Below the pieces are notes generated by a model that saw only the letters and a list, made by a program, of their open reading frames with translations, was not told the origin of the DNA and made no database searches. Position numbers and translations under genes: made by a program. Source: Afipia sp. 64-13 (GTDB lineage Bacteria > Pseudomonadota > Alphaproteobacteria > Rhizobiales > Xanthobacteraceae). Taken from it: DNA of 64,000 nucleotides. This document shows positions 47,619-56,450 of this stretch, piece after piece (position 1 is the first letter of the stretch; every line of letters begins with the position of its first letter). The stretch lies in contig MKUJ01000009.1 in the NCBI GenBank assembly GCA_001897755.1, positions 145,378 to 209,377 of the forward strand. The letters run 5' to 3'.

Positions 47619-48515
47619 ATGCCAAGCAAAATGTCGATCCTTCGCGTTCTCGTCACCGTCACCGCGGTGCTCATCGCCAGCATCGCCGGCTGGTACCTGT
47701 GGCGGGTCTACGAGGAAAGCCCATGGACCCGCGACGGCCGGGTGCGCGCCAATGTGGTGATGGTGGCGCCGGACGTCGCGGGCGCGGTGATCGACATCCG
47801 CGTCAAGGACAATCAGGAGGTGAAGCTCGGCGACGTGCTGTTCACGATCGATCCGGCGCGCTACCGGCTTGCGCTGGCGGCGGCCGAGGCCGCGCTCGCC
47901 GGCGCGAAAAGCGTGCTCGACCAGCGCAAGGAAGAGCAGGACCGGCGCGAGCATCTGAGTTCGGCCTCGATCTCGGCGGAGGCGCTCAATCAGGCCCGCA
48001 GCGCGGCGCTGGCGGCGCAGGCGAATTACGATCAGGCAGTCGCGGCCCTCGGCGTCGCCAAGCTCAACCTCGTCCGCACCGAAGTGCGCGCGCCGGTCAA
48101 CGGCCACGTCACCAATCTTCTGGTGGATCGCGGCGACTACGCCACCGCCGGCCATGCCATGGTCGCGGTGGTCGACAGCGATTCCTATTACGTCGCCGGC
48201 TATTTCGAGGAAACCAAGCTGCGCAGCATCAAGATCGGCGATCCGGCATCGATCCGGCTGCTCGGCTTCAGCGCGCCGCTGCAGGGCCATGTCCAGAGCG
48301 TCGCCCGCGCCATCACCGATCGCGACAACGCCATCGGCAACGACCTGATCGCCAACGTCAACCCGACCTTCAGCTGGGTCCGCCTCGCCCAGCGCATTCC
48401 GGTGCGCATCGCCATCGACCGGATTCCGGACGGGATCACCCTCAGCGCCGGCATGACCGCGACCGTGGTGGTGACCGCGCCCGGCAACGACCGCTCGGTC
48501 AAGCCGCCGCGGTGA
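47619..48515 (+). CDS. HlyD-family periplasmic adaptor (AaeA-like)
   Basis: A 298-residue membrane-fusion protein. One N-terminal helix ([22 protein letters not shown]) is followed by the barrel-sandwich half [25 protein letters not shown], an alpha-helical hairpin (about 85-155, ending in [17 protein letters not shown]) and the beta-barrel. It links the FUSC protein to an outer-membrane channel. The ATG at 47619 lies 14 bases after the DUF1656 stop; a second ATG at 47631 is possible. Confidence 0.92.
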   Translation: MPSKMSILRVLVTVTAVLIASIAGWYLWRVYEESPWTRDGRVRANVVMVAPDVAGAVIDIRVKDNQEVKLGDVLFTIDPARYRLALAAAEAALAGAKSVLDQRKEEQDRREHLSSASISAEALNQARSAALAAQANYDQAVAALGVAKLNLVRTEVRAPVNGHVTNLLVDRGDYATAGHAMVAVVDSDSYYVAGYFEETKLRSIKIGDPASIRLLGFSAPLQGHVQSVARAITDRDNAIGNDLIANVNPTFSWVRLAQRIPVRIAIDRIPDGITLSAGMTATVVVTAPGNDRSVKPPR

Positions 48516-48628
48516 GCGCATCGCATGACAGACCGGCGCGGCAATTGGCGGCCGCCGAACCGGGTTTGTCCTCCGGGCCAGTTGTTGTAGAACAGGCCCC
48601 GCAACAGCCGGCGAGAATATTCAGGCCC

Positions 48629-50164
48629 GTGACCCGCACGCCTTCGTCCACGTCCGACGACTATTCCTACGATGACCGCCTGCGGCTGGGCATCGAGGGC
48701 TCCGGTATCGGCACCTGGGATCTCAATCTGTCCACCCGCGAACTGATCTGGTCGCCGGTCACCCGCCGGCTGTTCGGGCTGCCGCCCGGCCAGAACATCG
48801 ATTATCCGCTTTTCATGTCGCTGCTCGCCCCGATGGATCGGACGCGCACCGAGCAGGCGATCGAGCGCGTCGTCACCGGGGGGCGCAATTTCGATCTGCA
48901 GTACCGCATCGCCTCGCCGCGCGGACCGGCGCACTGGCTGCGCGCGCGCTCCAGCCTCGTCACCGGCGCCGACGGCGTCCCGCATCTGTGCGGCATCGTC
49001 ATCGACATCGACGAGCAGAAGCAACTCGAGGAGGCGCTGCGCACCCGCGAGGGCCATCTGCGCTCGATCCTCGACACCATTCCCGACGCCATGATCGTGA
49101 TCGACGGGCGCGGCGTCATGCAGTTCTTCTCCAGCGCCGCGGTGCGCCAGTTCGGCTACACCGAGCAGGAGGCGATCGGCCAGAATGTCAGCATCCTGAT
49201 GCCGCAGCCCGACAGCGGGCGTCACGACGGCTACATGGAGCGCTATCTGCGCACCGGCGAGCGCCACATCATCGGCATCGGCCGCATCGTCTCCGGCAAG
49301 CGCAAGGACGGCACCATCTTCCCGATGCATCTGGCGATCGGCGAAACCCGCTCCGGCGGCGAGCCCTATTTCACCGGCTTCGTGCGCGACCTCACCGAAT
49401 ACCAGCAGACCCAGGCGCGGGTGCAGGAGTTGCAGTCCGAACTGGTCCACGTCTCGCGTCTCACCGCGATGGGCGAGATGGCCTCCGCGCTTGCCCACGA
49501 GCTCAACCAGCCGCTCGCTGCGATCAGCAACTACATGAAGGGCTGCCGCCGCCTGCTCGCCGCCGAAAACGACGATCCCGCCCGGCAGAAGATCGAATCG
49601 GCGATGGACCGCGCCGCCGAACAGGCGCTGCGCGCCGGCCAGATCATCCGGCGGCTGCGCGATTTCGTCTCGCGCGGCGAATCCGAAAAGCGCGTCGAGC
49701 GCATCTCCAAGCTGATCGAGGAAGCCGGCGCGCTCGGCTTCACCGGCGCACGCGAACAGGGCGTGTCGCTGCACTTCAACCTCGATCCGGATCACGACCT
49801 CGTGCTGGTCGATCGTGTGCAGATCCAGCAGGTGCTGGTCAATCTGTTCCGCAACGCGCTGGAGGCGATGGCGCACTCGGAGCAGCGCACCCTGGTCGTG
49901 ACCAACGTCAAGGTCGCCGACGACATGATCGAGATTTCGGTCTCCGACACCGGCCACGGCATCGGCAAGGAGAACGAGGCCAATCTGTTCCAGACCTTCT
50001 TCACCACCAAGGAGACCGGCATGGGCGTCGGTCTTTCGATCAGCCGGACCATCGTCGAAGCCCATGGCGGGCGGATGTGGGCCGAAACCAATGCCTCCGG
50101 CGGCGCGACATTCCGCTTCACGCTGCCGGCGGCGACGAGCGAAGAGTTGAGCGATGCCACCTGA
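48629..50164 (+). CDS. fixL: oxygen-sensing histidine kinase FixL
   Basis: 511 residues, close to Bradyrhizobium FixL (about 505). A first PAS domain (residues 18-130) is followed by the haem PAS domain (about 140-260) with the proximal histidine H199 in [11 protein letters not shown] and the signalling arginine R219 in [16 protein letters not shown]. The kinase part has the phospho-acceptor H290 in [19 protein letters not shown] and ATP-binding boxes NALEAM, DTGHGIG and [10 protein letters not shown]. FixL phosphorylates FixJ when oxygen is low. The start is GTG 48629; the much longer open frame upstream shadows the HlyD gene. The overlap with fixJ is 11 bases. Soluble, like the bradyrhizobial type: no membrane helices. 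Confidence 0.95.
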   Translation: MTRTPSSTSDDYSYDDRLRLGIEGSGIGTWDLNLSTRELIWSPVTRRLFGLPPGQNIDYPLFMSLLAPMDRTRTEQAIERVVTGGRNFDLQYRIASPRGPAHWLRARSSLVTGADGVPHLCGIVIDIDEQKQLEEALRTREGHLRSILDTIPDAMIVIDGRGVMQFFSSAAVRQFGYTEQEAIGQNVSILMPQPDSGRHDGYMERYLRTGERHIIGIGRIVSGKRKDGTIFPMHLAIGETRSGGEPYFTGFVRDLTEYQQTQARVQELQSELVHVSRLTAMGEMASALAHELNQPLAAISNYMKGCRRLLAAENDDPARQKIESAMDRAAEQALRAGQIIRRLRDFVSRGESEKRVERISKLIEEAGALGFTGAREQGVSLHFNLDPDHDLVLVDRVQIQQVLVNLFRNALEAMAHSEQRTLVVTNVKVADDMIEISVSDTGHGIGKENEANLFQTFFTTKETGMGVGLSISRTIVEAHGGRMWAETNASGGATFRFTLPAATSEELSDAT

Positions 50165-50771
50165 ACCCACCGTGTATGTCATCGATGACGATCCCGCGAT
50201 GCGGGACTCGCTGGATTTCCTGCTCGATGCGGCCGGCTTCCGCGTCAAGCTGTTCGACTCGGCAATCAGCTTTCTCGACGCCCTGCCCGATCTCGGCGTC
50301 GGCTGCGTGGTGTCCGACGTACGGATGCCCGGCCTCGACGGCCTCGAACTGCTGAAACGGCTGAAGAACGACAACAAGACGCTGCCGATCATCATCATGA
50401 CCGGTCATGGCGACATCCCGCTCGCGGTCGAGGCGATGAAGCTCGGCGCCATCGATTTCCTCGAAAAGCCGTTCGAGGACGAGCGGCTGATCGGCACCGT
50501 GAAGGCGGCGCTGAGCAAGGCGGCGGACCGGCACGAGGACGAGGCGGTGACCGCGGACATCGCGGCACGGATCGCCAGCCTGTCGCCGCGCGAGCGTCAG
50601 GTGATGGAAGGGCTGGCCGCCGGCCTGTCCAACAAACTGATCGCGCGCGAATACGATATCAGCCCGCGCACCATCGAGGTCTACCGCGCCAACGTGATGA
50701 CCAAGATGCAGGCTGGAAGTATTTCAGAACTGGTGCGGCTCGCCGTGCGTGGAGGACTGCTCAAGGATTGA
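50154..50771 (+). CDS. fixJ: response regulator FixJ
   Basis: 205 residues. The receiver domain has D11-D13 and phospho-acceptor D55 in [12 protein letters not shown], and the lysine in FLEKPFED; the C-terminal LuxR-type HTH spans about 140-200 ([40 protein letters not shown] is the region). Phosphorylated FixJ activates fixK. It overlaps fixL, the standard arrangement. Confidence 0.95.
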   Translation: MPPEPTVYVIDDDPAMRDSLDFLLDAAGFRVKLFDSAISFLDALPDLGVGCVVSDVRMPGLDGLELLKRLKNDNKTLPIIIMTGHGDIPLAVEAMKLGAIDFLEKPFEDERLIGTVKAALSKAADRHEDEAVTADIAARIASLSPRERQVMEGLAAGLSNKLIAREYDISPRTIEVYRANVMTKMQAGSISELVRLAVRGGLLKD

Positions 50772-50846
50772 CCCAGGTCAACGCCTCGGCGGCGAAAACC
50801 TCTAGTTTCGCCCGATGTTTGTGCAGCCGAACATCCCGAAGCGTCC

Positions 50847-51239
50847 ATGAGCTCACCGATTTACAAATCGACGATCTACGTGATCGATGACGATCCCGAC
50901 GTGCTCGGCTCGTTGCGCTTTTTGCTCGAGGCCGAGGGCTTCGAGGTGCTGACCTTCCGCACGCCGACCGCGTTGCTCGACCGCAATACGCCGCGGCACG
51001 CCGACTGTTTCGTGATCGACTACAAGATGCCGGCGATGAACGGCATCGATCTCGCCCTGCATCTGCGCGATCAGGACATCACCACCCCGATCATCCTGAT
51101 CACCGGCTATCAGGACGAAAACATCGAGAAAAGGGCCGAAGCGGCCGGCCTGCATCACGTTCTGCGCAAGCCGCATCTGGAGGAAAGCCTCGTCTCCCAC
51201 ATTTTGCAGGCGATCGAAGGTCCGACGCTCGGCCTCTGA
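50847..51239 (+). CDS. stand-alone response-regulator receiver protein
   Basis: 130 residues, a receiver domain without output domain: DDDPD near residue 14, phospho-acceptor D58 in CFVIDYKMPAMNG, T in LITGYQDE and K in VLRKPHLEE. It lies between fixJ and fixK, where related bacteria carry a similar single-domain regulator. It may compete for, or drain, phosphate from FixL. The exact role is unknown. Confidence 0.9.
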   Translation: MSSPIYKSTIYVIDDDPDVLGSLRFLLEAEGFEVLTFRTPTALLDRNTPRHADCFVIDYKMPAMNGIDLALHLRDQDITTPIILITGYQDENIEKRAEAAGLHHVLRKPHLEESLVSHILQAIEGPTLGL

Positions 51240-51420
51240 CGCCCGGCTCCTGACACCCGGCCTCTGCCCCTGGCTTTTTCTACATCCGGCCCGACCTTGG
51301 CCGGCGTCCGGGCGACCTCCGGTAAACCCCTTAGGGGGCCTCCCTTAAGGCATGTGGCCAAATACCGCCCTCGAAAAAATTGGAGCACAGTCCCGCCGTC
51401 CGAAGCACAGGAGACGGCAC

Positions 51421-52131
51421 ATGCTCGCACCTTCCACCAGCACCATCGCTCCCGCCCTCCCCCCGCTTGGTTCCATCGCGGGCAAGTGCACCGCTCCCGC
51501 CCTCGCCACCGACAAGTTCGGCGCGATCCTCGGACGGGCCGGCATGGTCGGTACCGATTTCTGCTACCGCAAGGACGAGGAAATCTACGGCGAAGGCGAG
51601 CCTTCGGAATACGTCTATCAGGTGGTGAAGGGCGCGGTGCGCACCTACAAGCTGCTGTCGGACGGCCGCCGCCAGATCGACTCCTTCCATCTGCCCGGCG
51701 ACGTGTTCGGCCTCGAATCCAGCCCGACCTGCCGCCTGACCGCCGAAGCCATCGTCGACACCACCATCCGCCTCGCCAAGCGCAGCAGCCTGGAACAGGC
51801 CGCCGAGGTCGACGTGCAGGTTGCGCTGCATCTGTGGTCGCTGACCGCGGGCCATCTGCGCCATGCCGAGGACCACATGCTGCTGCTCGGCCGCAAGACC
51901 GCGATGGAAAAGGTCGCGACCTTCCTTCTGGAAATGGACCGCCGCCTCACCGTGGCCGGCATGATGGCGCTGCCGATGACCCGTCGCGACATCGCGGACT
52001 ATCTCGGCCTGACGCTGGAGACCGTGTCGCGCACCTTCTCGCAGTTGCAGAGCCAGGGCGTACTCGGACTGACCGGCGCACGTCAGGTGGCGCTGCGCAA
52101 CCGCCAGTGCCTGCGCAACATGGACGCGTGA
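51421..52131 (+). CDS. fixK: Crp/Fnr-family regulator FixK
   Basis: 236 residues. A cNMP-type beta-barrel (about 45-130; EEIYGEGEPSEYVYQVVKGAVRTYK, FHLPGDVFGLE) is followed by a C-terminal HTH (MTRRDIADYLGLTLETVSRTFSQLQSQG, residues 186-213), with the recognition helix E..SR typical of FNR-type DNA targets (TTGA/C..TCAA). The four cysteines (23, 48, 104, 230) are not arranged as an iron-sulfur ligand set, as expected for FixK. It is the last gene of the fixL-fixJ-receiver-fixK cascade. Its targets here probably include the DUF6455 gene and perhaps the nar operon. Confidence 0.92.
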   Translation: MLAPSTSTIAPALPPLGSIAGKCTAPALATDKFGAILGRAGMVGTDFCYRKDEEIYGEGEPSEYVYQVVKGAVRTYKLLSDGRRQIDSFHLPGDVFGLESSPTCRLTAEAIVDTTIRLAKRSSLEQAAEVDVQVALHLWSLTAGHLRHAEDHMLLLGRKTAMEKVATFLLEMDRRLTVAGMMALPMTRRDIADYLGLTLETVSRTFSQLQSQGVLGLTGARQVALRNRQCLRNMDA

Positions 52132-52170
52132 GGCTCACGCAGAGCCGAGACCTCATTGTAACGCGCGTTT

Positions 52171-52241
52171 TCGTCATGGCCGGGCTTGTCCCGGCCATCC
52201 ACGTCTTTCTTGCTCTTTTGTCGCAAAGTCGTGGATGCGTG
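52171..52241. repeat. intergenic inverted repeat (GGCCGGG type)
   Basis: The hairpin ATGGCCGGGCTTGTCCCGGC continues to CAT. An outer pair, CCATCCACG / CGTGGATG, encloses the right part. It is a common intergenic palindrome in Bradyrhizobium-type genomes and could terminate fixK transcription. Confidence 0.7.
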
Positions 52242-52291
52242 AATCCAGTCCGCGCAGGACGAGTCTTGATTTCATCAAAACCATAACTGCG

Positions 52292-52426
52292 TTAGAACGC
52301 ACGCCATTTCGGCTTGTTGAGGCCGAGCTTCGGCGCGGGCGCCGGCAGGCCGGCCCAGATCCGCGCGCTGACGACCAGCAGCGCCACTGCCGCCGCAACA
52401 ATCAGGATTCCCGCCCAGATGGACAT
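52292..52426 (-). CDS. small single-span membrane protein
   Basis: 44 residues: one hydrophobic helix (residues 3-27, start MSIWAGILIVAAAVALLVVS) and a short Pro/Lys-rich tail ending KPKWRAF. A strong ribosome site (GGAGGTGATT) lies just upstream of the ATG. The gene is short, so support rests on the ribosome site and the clean membrane profile. It sits between fixK and the FixK-box-driven DUF6455 gene, on the opposite strand. No function is known to me. Confidence 0.5.
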   Translation of the reverse strand: MSIWAGILIVAAAVALLVVSARIWAGLPAPAPKLGLNKPKWRAF

Positions 52427-52559
52427 GGCAATCACCTCCGTCTGACCGCAACATCGATGATTTGCCGGGAGCGGTCGTTGCGACGGATCAAGATCCCGTC
52501 AAACCGGCCGGTCACACGTTGCCGCACCCCCACCCGCCTCCTGTCCGCAGCGTGGTTGA

Positions 52560-52573
52560 TTGCGCCAGATCAA
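52560..52573 (+). promoter_or_regulatory. FixK/FNR-type box
   Basis: TTGCGCCAGATCAA fits TTG(A/C)-n6-(T/G)CAA, the bradyrhizobial FixK2 box. Its centre lies 67 bases upstream of the ATG at 52634. If the box is centred about 41 bases before the transcript start, transcription would begin near 52608, which supports that ATG over the GTG at 52592. Confidence 0.65.
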
Positions 52574-52633
52574 GGTGCAGTGTCCTGAAATGTGTCATCA
52601 GTAAAACTTATAGATGAGATCGTGGACACGGCG

Positions 52634-53053
52634 ATGATGATGCAGTGGTACGCGCGATGGCGGGCCCGGCGGGAACAGAGAGCCCTTGAGCGACGGCAGC
52701 GCGCCGAGCTCGCTGCCGAGATCGGATTGCCGGAGGACTTTCTCGCGCGCCTCATGAGCTATCGCGAGCGCCGCGCCGACGAGCTCTATCAGATGCTCGC
52801 CGCGCTCGGCCTCGACGTGCCGGATCTCAAATTGCACCATGCGGCGCGGCTGCGCATGAGCGTGCCCTGCTCCGAATGCAAGACCCTTCAGCGCTGCCGT
52901 CTCGAACTGGCGGCCGGCACCGCGCGCGCGAACTATCACGCCTTCTGCCCGAATGCGGCGGCGCTCGACGACTTGCAGGGCGACATCTGGCGCGAGCTCA
53001 AGGAGCGCCGGCGCAAGCGCCTCCATCCGATCGTGCGCCATTCCAGCGTGTGA
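52634..53053 (+). CDS. DUF6455 family protein
   Basis: 139 residues. A short N-terminal helical stretch with many arginines and glutamates (MMMQWYARWRARREQRALER) is followed by the domain proper, with the cysteine pattern VPCSECKTLQRCRLELAAG and a later cysteine in YHAFCPNAAALDDL. Four conserved-looking cysteines suggest metal or redox binding. I know the family only as one of unknown function that often sits beside nitrate or denitrification genes. The ATG at 52634 is chosen because of the FixK-type box upstream; a GTG at 52592 is the alternative. It is probably induced at low oxygen. Confidence 0.8.
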   Translation: MMMQWYARWRARREQRALERRQRAELAAEIGLPEDFLARLMSYRERRADELYQMLAALGLDVPDLKLHHAARLRMSVPCSECKTLQRCRLELAAGTARANYHAFCPNAAALDDLQGDIWRELKERRRKRLHPIVRHSSV

Positions 53054-53177
53054 TCGCGGGACCGCGACGAAGCGTCCGCCGCGGCGATGGCTGCGACCAG
53101 AGCATTTCGTTCAGATTGAATCATGGCGTCGCGCTGCGACCCAGCGCGACTCTTTTAGATGAAAAGCTCTAGGTTAT

Positions 53178-53292
53178 TCGTCGTCCCGGCGCAGGCCGCG
53201 ATCCAAACCATCAGCCTTTGCAAGAAGATTCAAAAATCCACGGTTTCAAAATATCGACCGGGATGATGGGTCCCGGCCTGCGCCGGGACGAC
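53178..53292. repeat. intergenic inverted repeat (CGTCCCGGCGCAGGCC type)
   Basis: The arms TCGTCCCGGCGCAGGCC and GGCCTGCGCCGGGACGA are perfect inverted copies separated by about 80 bases. The gap 53054-53375 holds this element and no visible gene. It may form the 3' boundary of both converging transcription units. Confidence 0.75.
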
Positions 53293-53375
53293 CAGAACCA
53301 GCGCTTCAACTCAAAACGATAGCGCTATAGCTGATTCCGGCTTGCTGACCGCCGCTTGGCGGCCGGGCGCGGTGC

Positions 53376-53963
53376 TCAGGCGACCGCGTCCATCCGGCCG
53401 GCCGACGCCGTCACCTTGGCGAGCCAGCGATTGATCGTCTCCAGATCGTCGGGCAGCTCGAGGGCGAATTCGCCGGCGAAATTGCGCCACGCCGGCAGAT
53501 GACGCAGCGGCACGCCGATCAGCACGGGAATGCCGCGCTCCAGCGCACTCGCCACCAGATCGCACATGCCGCCGCCATCGACCTCGATCTTGCCGAACTT
53601 GTTGAGAACCACCAGCGCGGTGTCCTCGCCCAGCGTCGCCTCCACCTTGGTCGCCGCCTGGATCAGCGCGCCGACATCGAGACGGCAGCCCTGCGCCATC
53701 GCGCCGCGATCCTCGAAGATCACGGTGCGGTCGCCGGTGACGAGATTCTCCAGCAGCACATCGCATTCCTGACCCGGCGCGGGATCTTCGACCACCGGCC
53801 GCTGCACCACGCCGGCAAGCGCGAGGCCGCGGTCGCGATGAGCCGCCACGATGGCGTCGAACAGCGCCTCGGGGAATTCCTCGTCGGGATAAACCACCGC
53901 GCCAACCGTGGGGATGGTGTCCTGATCGAGATCAGGTGCCGGGACGGTATGCCTTGCAAACAT
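53376..53963 (-). CDS. DUF2478 domain protein (molybdenum-related NTPase-like)
   Basis: 195 residues. The start DTIPTVGAVVYPDEEFPEALFDAIVAAHRDRGLALAGVVQ and the segment TALVVLNKFGKIEVDGGGMCDLVASALERGIPVLIGV are typical of DUF2478, found with molybdenum transport or cofactor genes and thought to bind nucleotide. The ATG at 53963 overlaps the upstream mog-like gene by 32 bases. It is the last gene of the nar operon. The role in molybdenum handling is inference from genomic context. Confidence 0.85.
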   Translation of the reverse strand: MFARHTVPAPDLDQDTIPTVGAVVYPDEEFPEALFDAIVAAHRDRGLALAGVVQRPVVEDPAPGQECDVLLENLVTGDRTVIFEDRGAMAQGCRLDVGALIQAATKVEATLGEDTALVVLNKFGKIEVDGGGMCDLVASALERGIPVLIGVPLRHLPAWRNFAGEFALELPDDLETINRWLAKVTASAGRMDAVA

Positions 53964-54504
53964 CTGTGTTGACCTCGATGGGATGCGCGCCGATCAGATC
54001 GAGACAATAAGGGATCGCGGGAAAAATTGCACCCAGGCAGACGTCGATCGAGGACGGTCGTCCCGGCAGGTTGACGATCAGGCAGCGGCCGCGCGTACCG
54101 GCCATCTGGCGCGACAGGATCGCGGTCGGAACCTGCGCCAGGCTGACCTGCCGCATCAATTCGCCGAAACCGTCGAGTTCGCGCTCGATCACCGCGCGCG
54201 TGCCCTCGGGGGTCTGGTCGCGCGGCGCAGGGCCGGTGCCGCCGCTGGTGAGGATCAGATCGCACCCCTCGTTGTCCACCAGATCGGTCAGCGCCGCCGC
54301 CACGCTGCCGGCGCCGTCCGGAACGACCCGCAAAATCGCCGTCCAGCCCGTGCGGATCACCCGCTCGAGAAACCCGTTCACCGCCGGTCCGCTGATATCT
54401 TCATAGAGGCCCTGGCTGGCGCGGTCGGACACCACGAGAATGCCGATCCGCGTCACCTCACTGGTGACTGCGGGCGCTGCCGAGGCGTCCGCCGCGACGT
54501 TCAC
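53932..54504 (-). CDS. molybdopterin adenylyltransferase-like protein (MogA/MoaB family)
   Basis: A 190-residue MoCF-fold protein. RIGILVVSDRASQGLYEDISGP, DLILTSGGTGPAPRDQTPE (the hallmark substrate loop) and NLPGRPSSIDVCLGAIFPAIPYCLDLI identify the MogA/MoaB family, which adenylates molybdopterin before molybdenum insertion. The start is GTG 54504, overlapping the stop of the small upstream gene (GTGA). In a nar operon it would supply cofactor to NarG. Confidence 0.9.
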   Translation of the reverse strand: MNVAADASAAPAVTSEVTRIGILVVSDRASQGLYEDISGPAVNGFLERVIRTGWTAILRVVPDGAGSVAAALTDLVDNEGCDLILTSGGTGPAPRDQTPEGTRAVIERELDGFGELMRQVSLAQVPTAILSRQMAGTRGRCLIVNLPGRPSSIDVCLGAIFPAIPYCLDLIGAHPIEVNTDVCKAYRPGT

Positions 54505-54845
54505 GAGCAACCTCCGCCGCCGCCGCAGGTGCAGCCTTCGTGAGGCTCCGCGGGCGCGAGGGTCGCCTCGTCGCGCTTGAGCGACCAGTCCACCATGTAG
54601 ACAAGGCAGCCCGCGCCGGGATCGGACGCGCGCTCCAGCACGTTCATCAGCCCGAGCCAGTCCTCGCTGCCGGCAAGTCCGGCGAAGCGGCGCACCGCGC
54701 CGGAGGCGTATTCGCCGAGCGTCTCGTCGAAACGGCCGGTCATGGCGTTGACCCGCGCCAGGAGCACGATGTCGCCGCAGGCGACCAGCGCCTCGGCGGC
54801 TCTCGCCTCGTCATCGAAATCGCGGATCAGTGTGCCGAGCTGCAT
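54501..54845 (-). CDS. nar-operon hypothetical protein with Cys/Gly-rich tail
   Basis: 114 residues, mostly helical, starting MQLGTLIRDFDDEARAAEAL and ending CTCGGGGGCS. The tail has three cysteines with a glycine run (EGCTCGGGGGCS gives four cysteines in twelve residues), suggestive of metal binding or of a flexible C-terminal tether. A good AGGAGGG ribosome site precedes the ATG. It lies between the isomerase and mog-like genes, inside the operon. I know no function for it. Confidence 0.75.
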   Translation of the reverse strand: MQLGTLIRDFDDEARAAEALVACGDIVLLARVNAMTGRFDETLGEYASGAVRRFAGLAGSEDWLGLMNVLERASDPGAGCLVYMVDWSLKRDEATLAPAEPHEGCTCGGGGGCS

Positions 54846-54854
54846 GCCGCCCTC

Positions 54855-55679
54855 CTACTGGACCAGAGGCGAATCCGCCGCCACCAGCGAGATGCCCTTG
54901 ATGTCGGCGCGCCCGGCGAGGATCGAAATGTATTGCGCCAGCGCGCGATGCTCGACGCAGGCGGTGAGATAACCTGAGATCCGCTCCCTGGCGAGTTCGA
55001 ACGGCATCGTCTGGCCTTCGGCGCGGCGATCCATCCGCACCACATGGTAGCCGTAGCGCGTCTCCGCGATCGTCAGTTCGCCCGGCAGCATCCGCTCCAG
55101 CACGGCCTCGAATTCCGGCACGGTCTGGCCGCGTCCGATCTGGCCGAGCCGCCCGCCTTCCACCGCCGAGGTCGAGCACGCCGAATGGTTCGACGCGAGG
55201 TCGGAAAAGACACGCGGATCCGCCTTCACCGCCGCGAGGACGGTTTCGGCCTGTTCGCGCGCCGCGGTCCGCGCCGCCTGATCGCCGCGCGGGGCCGCGA
55301 TCAGGATATGCGCCACCTCGTAGAGATCGCCGCTGCGGAAGCGTTGCAGGTTCTGCTGATAGAAACGCAGACAGGCCTTCTCGTCCGGCTCCGGCGTCTT
55401 CACCTCGCGCTCGACCAGCGCGCGCATCGCCGCTTCTTCCGCGGTCTCGCGCCGCCCTTCCGGATCGCACAGCGCTTCGGTTTCGATTCCGAGCCGCGCC
55501 GCCTCCTGCAGCAGCAGTTCGCGCACCACGAGAGCTCGCGCCGCCGCCTGCCAGGCGAGGATCGGCTTTTCGGCCGGATGGTTCTGCACCTCCTGCGCGA
55601 TGGCCTCGCGCGGGATCACGACGCCGTTGACGCTGATCGCCTTGGGTTTCGGCAGGGTATTGGAGACCGAGCAATCCAT
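54855..55679 (-). CDS. parvulin-type peptidyl-prolyl isomerase (NifM/SurA-like)
   Basis: 274 residues. An N-terminal helical chaperone part (about 15-110) is followed by a rotamase domain (about 120-225: YEVAHILIAAPRGD, FSDLASNHSACSTSAVEGGRLGQIGRGQTVPEFEAVL, RYGYHVVRMDRR). It has no clear signal peptide, so it probably works in the cytoplasm, like NifM. The same gene type occurs beside narGHJI in many proteobacteria, where it is thought to help the reductase fold or be inserted. It lies 11 bases downstream of narI. Confidence 0.9.
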   Translation of the reverse strand: MDCSVSNTLPKPKAISVNGVVIPREAIAQEVQNHPAEKPILAWQAAARALVVRELLLQEAARLGIETEALCDPEGRRETAEEAAMRALVEREVKTPEPDEKACLRFYQQNLQRFRSGDLYEVAHILIAAPRGDQAARTAAREQAETVLAAVKADPRVFSDLASNHSACSTSAVEGGRLGQIGRGQTVPEFEAVLERMLPGELTIAETRYGYHVVRMDRRAEGQTMPFELARERISGYLTACVEHRALAQYISILAGRADIKGISLVAADSPLVQ

Positions 55680-55690
55680 GATCTCTCCTC

Positions 55691-56437
55691 CTACTCCGCG
55701 GGCTGGATCGGCGGCGAGGACGGCATCCGGGTCGCAACGGCCTGCGCGGCGCCGGGACGCGCCCGCACCACCTGATAGCCGCGGCGGCCGAGATACCAGA
55801 TCGGCGCGCTCCAGATGTGGACGAGGCGCGTGAACGGAAAGACGAGGAACAACGTCATGCCGAGCATCAGATGCGCCTTGAAGATCGGATTCACGTCGAG
55901 CACATAGTTCGCCGCACCCGGCTGCAAGGTGACGATGGCCTGCGCCCAGTTCATGAACTTCACCATCTCATGACCGTCGAGATGGCCGGCCGACACCGGA
56001 ATGGTGGCGAGGCCGAGCAGAAGCTGCGCGAACAGAAGAAGCAGGATCGCGGTGTCGCCGAACGAGGACGTCGCGCGGATCCGCGGATCGAACAGACGGC
56101 GATGGGTGAGCAGCGAAATGCCGACCAGGCACATCAGGCCGGCGACGCCGCCGGCGACCATCGCCAGCACCTGCTTGAAGCCGTGCGAGATGCCCATCAT
56201 GTCGAACACCCAGATCGGCGTCAGCAGGCCGACGAAGTGGCCGCCGAAAATCACCAGAATGCCGACATGGAACAGGTTCGAGCCCCACATCAACTGGCGG
56301 CGGCGCAAGAGCTGGCTCGATCCGCTGCGCCAGGTGTATTGCTCGCGGTCGAAGCGGACCAGGCTGCCGAACAGGCAGATGATCGCGCACAGATACGGAT
56401 ACCAGCCGAAGGCGATGGAATTGAGTGTCGTATACAT
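55691..56437 (-). CDS. narI: respiratory nitrate reductase gamma subunit (cytochrome b)
   Basis: A 248-residue membrane protein with five helices. The four haem-b histidines appear in SNLFHVGILVIFGGHFVG and in the later helices (KAHLMLGMTLFLVFPFTRLVHIWSAP). It oxidises quinol at the membrane and passes electrons to NarH. The length is slightly longer than E. coli NarI (225) because of a C-terminal Ala/Pro-rich tail. It lies 13 bases downstream of narJ. Confidence 0.97.
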   Translation of the reverse strand: MYTTLNSIAFGWYPYLCAIICLFGSLVRFDREQYTWRSGSSQLLRRRQLMWGSNLFHVGILVIFGGHFVGLLTPIWVFDMMGISHGFKQVLAMVAGGVAGLMCLVGISLLTHRRLFDPRIRATSSFGDTAILLLLFAQLLLGLATIPVSAGHLDGHEMVKFMNWAQAIVTLQPGAANYVLDVNPIFKAHLMLGMTLFLVFPFTRLVHIWSAPIWYLGRRGYQVVRARPGAAQAVATRMPSSPPIQPAE

Positions 56438-56450
56438 CCGTTCCTCCTGC

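Noticed and set aside
47699-48628. Long 5' extension of fixL in the same frame
   Set aside because: It overlaps the HlyD gene in another frame and reads as Arg/Gly-rich shadow; FixL begins naturally at the GTG at 48629.
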